DNA of 9,266 nucleotides from Dehalococcoidia bacterium (GTDB lineage Bacteria; Chloroflexota; Dehalococcoidia; GIF9; AB-539-J10), in NCBI GenBank assembly GCA_030603485.1, contig JAUVXS010000070.1, positions 1 through 9,266 on the forward strand, read 5' to 3'. The notes beneath the pieces are model-generated. The model had not been told where the DNA came from and made no database searches. It worked only from the letters and a program-made list of their open reading frames with translations. Both the position numbers and the translations under genes were made by a program. Below, in pieces: positions 6,498-9,266 of the stretch; positions within the stretch are counted from its first letter, which is position 1, and the number at the start of each line of letters is the position of its first letter.

Positions 6498-6627
6498 GGC
6501 TTTCTCCTTTAATCTCCTTTCTATTCCAGCCTACCTTACTGGCTATCGGCTTGATTAGTTTCCCACAAGGACAGACTATCTCAATTAAGCGCTTTTTACC
6601 ATCCCTATAGTAAGTTTTTGCTGCCAC
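6442..6627 (-). CDS. Hypothetical small protein with a CPCG motif (doubtful boundaries)
   Basis: This is a 61-codon frame from GTG at 6627. Residues 12-26 contain KKRLIEIVCPCGKLI, which reads like half of a zinc ribbon; the other half (CPHC) is coded just upstream in a different phase. The second half of this frame (after about residue 33) runs through repeat copy B and over the start of the next gene, and reads less like protein. There is no clear ribosome site. It may be a genuine overlapping gene, or a frameshifted piece of a longer zinc-ribbon gene. Confidence 0.45.
   Translation of the reverse strand: MAAKTYYRDGKKRLIEIVCPCGKLIKPIASKVGWNRKEIKGESRDSEIYLYKGESLDTRES
6514..6545 (-). repeat. 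Duplicated ribosome-site segment, copy B
   Basis: This is the second copy of the segment at 6291-6323: 18 bases identical, and about 29 of 33 positions matching over the whole segment with one single-base gap. Copy B lies 16 bases upstream of the GTG at 6497, and the ribosome site that gene uses is an extra AAAGGAG just after the copy. Confidence 0.65.
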
Positions 6628-6694
6628 ATCTCAGTTTCTCACAGTGCGGGCAATACTGCATGAGTTTTGTTTCGTTCTTCTTTATCCAGCTCAA
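6605..6694 (-). CDS. Possible 29-residue CPHC protein (TTG start)
   Basis: A TTG at 6694 overlaps the previous gene's TGA and follows GAGGAG at eight bases. The 29 residues include QYCPHCEKLRCG (13-24), a zinc-knuckle-like motif. It ends with TAG at 6605, within the next frame. Its size and TTG start make it uncertain. Alternatively it is the first half of a broken zinc-ribbon gene continued in the 6442-6627 frame. Confidence 0.35.
   Translation of the reverse strand: MSWIKKNETKLMQYCPHCEKLRCGSKNLL
6614..6632. repeat. 19-bp direct repeat, copy 1
   Basis: The 19 bases gtttttgctgccacatctc recur exactly at 8715-8733 in the same orientation. On the minus strand both copies carry an ATGTGGCAGCAAAAA start-like sequence. 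Confidence 0.8.
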
Positions 6695-6903
6695 AAGGGC
6701 AACTCCTCTTCTTTAGATTCTTTGATTCCACAGTCATGGAAGCTGAAATCCTCCCGGACCGCAGGATTCAAATAGTAGGCCAAGATTCTATCAAGGATCG
6801 CATGTGTTATCGCAGCATCGCTCATCCCTATATCCTGCAGGGTCCGAATCCCTTTGGGGCTGAGCTTGACTTTAATGGTTCCTTCAAGAATTTGATTAAC
6901 CAT
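6691..6903 (-). CDS. Hypothetical phage protein, 70 residues
   Basis: I start this gene at the ATG at 6903, preceded by TGAGGT at a good distance, rather than at the upstream codons that overlap the previous gene. The 70 residues begin MVNQILEGTIKVKL, then a helix-turn-helix-like stretch GIRTLQDIGMSDAAITHAIL (19-37) and an acidic end KESKEEELPF. The middle could be a small DNA-binding or dimerising helical fold, but there is no named family I recognise. The previous gene's stop lies 14 bases upstream, so the pair is probably read together. Confidence 0.6.
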   Translation of the reverse strand: MVNQILEGTIKVKLSPKGIRTLQDIGMSDAAITHAILDRILAYYLNPAVREDFSFHDCGIKESKEEELPF

Positions 6904-6917
6904 TTTATACCTCATTT

Positions 6918-7055
6918 TCAATGGTGTTTTCCGCACCATGTACACGTCTTGTAGCCGACACAATCCTTAGCTGAAAACTCATAATGCCATCTATGGAAAC
7001 CAATCCAGCAAAGGAAATCTTCCCACCAACAATCGCTGAATGGATTTTTCATCAT
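6918..7055 (-). CDS. Tiny Trp/Cys-rich phage protein (45 residues)
   Basis: This gene was found by reading the minus strand between two larger frames. The ATG at 7055 overlaps the upstream gene's TGA (TGATGATG), with GGAGG eight bases before it. The 45 residues are rich in Trp, His and Cys: SDCWWEDFLCWIGFHRWHY (7-25), then DCVGYKTCTWCGKHH to the end. The HRW-x-Y followed by CxxCG pattern resembles small phage proteins with a CRIGxHxW...CxxCG layout, likely a zinc-binding knuckle. The overlap, ribosome site and protein-like composition support it despite its size. Confidence 0.65.
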   Translation of the reverse strand: MMKNPFSDCWWEDFLCWIGFHRWHYEFSAKDCVGYKTCTWCGKHH

Positions 7056-7252
7056 CAGTAGCCTCCGTAGTTCGTTTTTCTCTCCCACTCATGCAGAATG
7101 GCCTTGGCAATCCAGAGTCCGAGCGGGATGCCGTCGATGATAGCGGCTCCCCTGGCGATCTGCCAGGGAACTTTCGGCATCTCTTTGATACGAACATCGC
7201 TTACCGGACCGTCTAACCGGGTATCGGTGCTATTTGTAGGTTGATTTACCAC
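7055..7252 (-). CDS. Hypothetical phage protein, 65 residues (GTG start)
   Basis: The GTG at 7252 follows AAAGGAG by nine bases. The 65 residues have a polar, Thr/Ser-rich start and then KVPWQIARGAAIIDGIPLGL (27-46) leading into WIAKAILHEWERK. The middle looks like helix-turn-helix or ribbon-helix-helix type helices, not a membrane span. I do not recognise a family. The stop overlaps the next ATG. Another frame over the same bases (6991-7197) has no ribosome site and I treat it as a shadow. Confidence 0.6.
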   Translation of the reverse strand: MVNQPTNSTDTRLDGPVSDVRIKEMPKVPWQIARGAAIIDGIPLGLWIAKAILHEWERKTNYGGY

Positions 7253-7270
7253 TATTTACTTCTCCTTTCG

Positions 7271-7453
7271 CTATTCTTCGGTCTCTCCTGGCATAGGAGT
7301 ATAGTGAAGATTAAAGTGAGCCTTCTTATAAGCTTCGACACGCTTCAGGGCTTCGATGCCTAACCCTTGAGCCTTATAAATATTGTTCTCCTTTTGTGTG
7401 TAGTTTCTCCTCTGGTCATTTTTTAGTGTTTCAATAGCTTCGTCTAAGGTCAT
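7271..7453 (-). CDS. Conserved-looking small phage protein (60 residues)
   Basis: The ATG at 7453 is preceded by GGGAGGAGG, one of the best ribosome sites here. The 60 residues begin MTLDEAIETLKND, then KAQGLGIEALKRVEAYKKA (27-45) and end LPY-like with MPGETEE. The LGIEALKR-x-x and PGETEE pieces recur in small phage proteins of unknown role, as far as I recall. It is mostly helical and charged. It lies ten bases after the winged-helix gene. Function unknown. Confidence 0.7.
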   Translation of the reverse strand: MTLDEAIETLKNDQRRNYTQKENNIYKAQGLGIEALKRVEAYKKAHFNLHYTPMPGETEE

Positions 7454-7463
7454 TTCCTCCTCC

Positions 7464-7781
7464 CTAAAATAGTTTTATCTGAGTCCCGCCATTAAAGGAT
7501 CTGGCCACAGCTCTCTTGAAGTCGCGGCGTCTTAAAGCATCCTCTATCAGGCGCTCTCTCAGGCTTCGCTTATAGTCCTCAGCTTCTTGGAGTGTAGTTA
7601 CTATGAAATATCCGTGTGGTGGCTTGGTAACAGAAGCTATAGGCCATCCCTCAGCAATAAGCCCCCTGATTTTAGACCGGATAAACCTCTCATCGGAGTT
7701 TAATATTTGCGACAGGTCTTTGGCTGTGATAGCCCGGTCCCGGCCCCTGTGGATTTTAAGCAGTTCTAAAAGGTCATTCAT
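7464..7781 (-). CDS. Winged-helix DNA-binding small phage protein
   Basis: This encodes 105 residues. Residues 14-56 fit a helix-turn-helix with wing: RAITAKDLSQILNSDERFIR, then SKIRGLIAEGWPIAS and a GYFIVTT hairpin (57-63). This is the arrangement of HTH_11-like winged-helix domains. A long basic helix follows (EDYKRSLRERLIEDALRRRD) and the end is GGTQIKLF. It starts three bases after the stop of the coiled-coil gene with little ribosome site, so it depends on translational coupling. It is probably a phage transcription or replication accessory factor; the target is unknown. Confidence 0.75.
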   Translation of the reverse strand: MNDLLELLKIHRGRDRAITAKDLSQILNSDERFIRSKIRGLIAEGWPIASVTKPPHGYFIVTTLQEAEDYKRSLRERLIEDALRRRDFKRAVARSFNGGTQIKLF

Positions 7782-7784
7782 AGC

Positions 7785-8489
7785 TTAGGCTTGCTTCCGC
7801 CTTATCTGTATATCCGGCTCCAGCCAGATTTCTACCCCTGGGATAGCCCGGGCGCCGGCCTTGACAACCTTATCAAGGAGAGGCTGATTGACCATTTTGT
7901 ATTCTTCCGGTAAGTCGGTGAAGTTGATAACCTTGCACCTCGCCACCATCCTCTGGCTAGATGTGGCAAAATCCGCTTGGTATTTCGTGGGTGTGGCTGC
8001 GGGGGCATTCACTATCGGCAAGGGGGGTGCTTCAGTTATGATTTCCCCGGTCGCAGAGTCTACTTGGTCGGGAAGCGTCGATAACGCCGCAGCGGCAGCG
8101 GCAGCGCTCCGCGCCTTCAATTCCTCCAACTGGCGTATGCGTTCCTGCTCTGCATTGTAGTTCTTTATCTTGTCCTTCCCATGCCTATACGCATCATCCA
8201 AGGGGTCGGTGAGCGTGTGAAAGAGGGCATTGATAAAATTCAGGTGCCCATTGATGGGCCTAACATATTTCTGGCGCTCATTATCAATGGTCTTTGTGAG
8301 AGTCATTACACACGCCAGGTCATTGGTCATTGCCTTGACTCCCTCCGGGTTAACAAGTTCCTGGCCTTCTATATATTCCCTTAGCTTTCCCACCTCTTCC
8401 TTTAGGGCTAGGAACTTCGGTTCATTCCTGGGATTGACAACTAGAGTTGTGGTTCTTTTGGGTTCTTCTGCTTCCAATTTTTCTTGCAT
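7785..8489 (-). CDS. Coiled-coil phage protein of unknown function
   Basis: This encodes 234 residues. Residues 25-75 are helical and charged; helices with coiled-coil character follow to 127 (DKIKNYNAEQERIRQLEELKAR region), then a run of seven alanines (129-135) and a proline-rich linker (150-170). The C-terminus, from VINFTDLPEEYKMVNQ to AIPGVEIWLEP, is a small domain that I recognise from many phage proteins coded near recombination or early genes, with no proven function. It is the first gene after a strong promoter at 8525-8553, so its transcription probably starts there. The ATG at 8489 follows AAAGGAAA and a more distant AGGAGG. Confidence 0.75.
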   Translation of the reverse strand: MQEKLEAEEPKRTTTLVVNPRNEPKFLALKEEVGKLREYIEGQELVNPEGVKAMTNDLACVMTLTKTIDNERQKYVRPINGHLNFINALFHTLTDPLDDAYRHGKDKIKNYNAEQERIRQLEELKARSAAAAAAALSTLPDQVDSATGEIITEAPPLPIVNAPAATPTKYQADFATSSQRMVARCKVINFTDLPEEYKMVNQPLLDKVVKAGARAIPGVEIWLEPDIQIRRKQA

Positions 8490-8524
8490 TTTCCTTTATC
8501 CCTCCTATTTCCTATCCTATAGAA

Positions 8525-8553
8525 AGTATAACAGTTATAAAGCCATTTGTCAA
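8525..8553 (-). promoter_or_regulatory. Near-consensus sigma70 promoter
   Basis: On the minus strand TTGACA (8548-8553) and TATACT (8525-8530) are separated by exactly 17 bases in the gap between two genes. The expected start of transcription is near 8518, giving a ~30-base leader with AGGAGG before the coiled-coil gene. It would serve that gene and the compact run after it. Confidence 0.85.
8527..8539. promoter_or_regulatory. Candidate operator: 13-bp palindrome over the -10 box
   Basis: TATAACAGTTATA has two perfect six-base arms around one central base. It covers most of the -10 box and part of the spacer, so a dimer bound there would block RNA polymerase. The symmetry is seen; repression is inferred. 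No second copy was noticed. Confidence 0.45.
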
Positions 8554-8565
8554 GCGAATTGGGGA

Positions 8566-8730
8566 CTATTTTGGAGACTTTTCGAGATTATTTTCTTCCC
8601 TCTCGATTTTCTTCAGGCAGCTTTTACAGATATACCCATAAGTGCTCCGGGTTCCTTGGAAGGCGACCTTGACCATCTTCCCCTTGGTCTTATACTTCTG
8701 GCACTTTATACAGGGTTTTTGCTGCCACAT
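8566..8730 (-). CDS. Four-cysteine zinc-ribbon-like protein (54 residues)
   Basis: This short gene lies between two larger ones. The ATG at 8730 gives 54 residues: MWQQKPCIKCQKY, a basic middle with KMVKVAF, then YGYICKSCLKKIERE. The CIKC and CKSC pairs (7/10 and 35/38) form a classic CxxC-x24-CxxC zinc ribbon. It overlaps the 3' end of the replisome-organiser-like gene by 41 bases, and the region just before the start is purine-rich (GAAAGAG), a moderate ribosome site. The first 15 bases fall in a 19-bp repeat also found at 6614. It ends 13 bases before the -35 box of the next promoter. Confidence 0.75.
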   Translation of the reverse strand: MWQQKPCIKCQKYKTKGKMVKVAFQGTRSTYGYICKSCLKKIEREENNLEKSPK

Positions 8731-9157
8731 CTCTTTCTTTCTTTAAGAATTCTTCTCTCCGGCGATTCTGGTTATCTATAACTTCCTGCTGTTCCTTAGT
8801 CAGTTTCCGCTTATCCCGGGATGTTTTCTGGCGGTCATATTCTGATTGATAAACACTCCAGTTGGTGACCCGAATCCCATTGCCATCTTCTGAGAGCCGT
8901 CCCTCCTTTTTACATTTGGTGAGTGTGCTTTCAAGTAGGTCAAGCGAACAGTGGAATTCGTGCGCGATAAACTCATGCGGCAGTGGGTGTTTATCATTGT
9001 CGGCAATGAGCCCATTCATGCCGCACAGACCGGCAAGGCAAAGGCACTTGTCCCAGATGGACTGTTCGGCTTCGGTAAGTTGATAGTTCATGCTCCCATG
9101 CAACCGGCCATAGCAGTAGAGCTTAATCCAGGTCGTCCGGCCCCTTTCTCTTGACAT
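8690..9157 (-). CDS. Replisome organiser-like phage replication protein (N-terminal domain)
   Basis: This encodes 155 residues. The N-terminal 105 resemble the first domain of phage replisome organisers (DnaD-like winged helix): TTWIKLYCYGRLHGSMNYQL (8-27), EQSIWDKCLCLAGL (31-44), GLIADNDKHPLPHEFIA (49-65), then LESTLTKCKKEGRLSEDGNG and ITNW-like VTNWSVYQSEYDRQK (97-111). The rest is a basic, charged tail. Such proteins load helicase at the phage origin, but this one is short and lacks the usual second domain, so it may be an accessory or a regulatory version. AAAGGAGG six bases before the ATG fixes the start. A hexanucleotide tandem repeat lies 55 bases upstream. Confidence 0.75.
   Translation of the reverse strand: MSRERGRTTWIKLYCYGRLHGSMNYQLTEAEQSIWDKCLCLAGLCGMNGLIADNDKHPLPHEFIAHEFHCSLDLLESTLTKCKKEGRLSEDGNGIRVTNWSVYQSEYDRQKTSRDKRKLTKEQQEVIDNQNRRREEFLKKERDVAAKTLYKVPEV
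8715..8733. repeat. 19-bp direct repeat, copy 2
   Basis: This is identical to 6614-6632. On the minus strand it contains the ATG and first codons of the four-cysteine gene and codes VAAKT in the overlapping replisome-organiser-like frame; copy 1 also codes VAAKT in the 6442-6627 frame. Confidence 0.8.
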
Positions 9158-9211
9158 CAGGAACCTCCTTTCACTCTAATCAACCCCTTTCCCCCTAGAA
9201 CCCCCATACCT

Positions 9212-9251
9212 TAGATGTAGATGTAGATGTAGATGTAGATGTAGATGTAGA
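9212..9251. repeat. Hexanucleotide tandem repeat (TAGATG, about 6.7 copies)
   Basis: Forty bases consist of perfect six-base units. On the minus strand the unit reads CTACAT, and all three frames are open through it (alternating Leu-His, Ser-Thr or Ile-Tyr), so it could encode the tail of a gene entering from the right. Those frames stop at 9176, 9195 or just after the repeat. Alternatively it is non-coding, for example iterons near the origin. The remaining bases to 9266 and 9158-9211 show nothing else beyond a ribosome site. Confidence 0.9.
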
Positions 9252-9266
9252 CAATCCCAGTACATA

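Noticed and set aside
6991..7197. Alternative 68-codon frame overlapping the 7055-7252 gene
   Set aside because: It lacks a ribosome site and reads as an Arg/Ser-rich shadow, while the overlapping frames have strong sites and coupled stop-start codons.
6901..7907. Recurring MVNQ peptide in three different frames
   Set aside because: The nucleotide matches are short and the contexts differ; coincidence is likely.
8083..8110. GC-rich short repeat (gcagcg units)
   Set aside because: It is explained by seven consecutive alanine codons in the coiled-coil protein.
8230..8781. Plus-strand open frame of 183 codons
   Set aside because: It is antisense to three minus-strand genes and the promoter between them, and its composition (Leu/Ser/Phe-rich) is that of a shadow frame.
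1..9266. tRNA genes, CRISPR arrays, insertion sequences, integrase or clear terminators
   Set aside because: I scanned both strands by eye and saw no convincing cloverleaf, spaced repeats, transposase or hairpin with T-run; weak terminators could be missed without folding software.

Overview
The window is part of a tailed double-stranded DNA phage (Caudoviricetes), free or integrated. Every gene I can support lies on the minus strand, so transcription runs from high to low coordinates. Genes are tightly packed, often with overlapping or abutting stop and start codons. Strong AGGAGG-type ribosome sites and a near-consensus sigma70 promoter point to a bacterial host. I cannot name the host. No integrase, tRNA, att site or CRISPR array is visible, so lifestyle is undecided.

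Right part (9266 to about 7270), early or replication side: a 40-bp hexanucleotide tandem repeat, a replisome-organiser-like protein with a winged-helix type N-terminus, a 54-residue four-cysteine protein, then a strong promoter with a palindrome over its -10 box. That promoter drives a coiled-coil phage protein, a small winged-helix protein and a 60-residue conserved small protein.

Middle (about 7250 to 5620): a run of very small overlapping genes, several with CxxC-type cysteine clusters. It ends with a ribbon-helix-helix protein translationally coupled to a stand-alone ParB-like protein. Two short repeats in this run (a 19-mer shared with the 8.7-kb locus, and a duplicated ~33-nt segment containing a ribosome site) suggest that small cassettes were shuffled.

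Centre left (5041 to 4458): a scar. The first ~20 codons of a radical-SAM (spore-photoproduct-lyase-like) gene run out of frame into the C-terminal part of a DUF5131 (phage Gp37/Gp68) gene. This looks like a deletion that fused two neighbouring genes.

Left part (4440 to 1), packaging and head module in HK97-like order: small terminase (with an apparent leaderless extended -10 promoter), a gene-remnant gap, large terminase, portal fused to a Mu-F head morphogenesis domain, a small membrane protein, and the N-terminus of an HK97-family prohead protease that leaves the window. These act together: the terminase pair moves DNA through the portal into a procapsid matured by the protease. No stretch over 300 bases lacks a gene; the largest gap (3661-3898) is described as a remnant.
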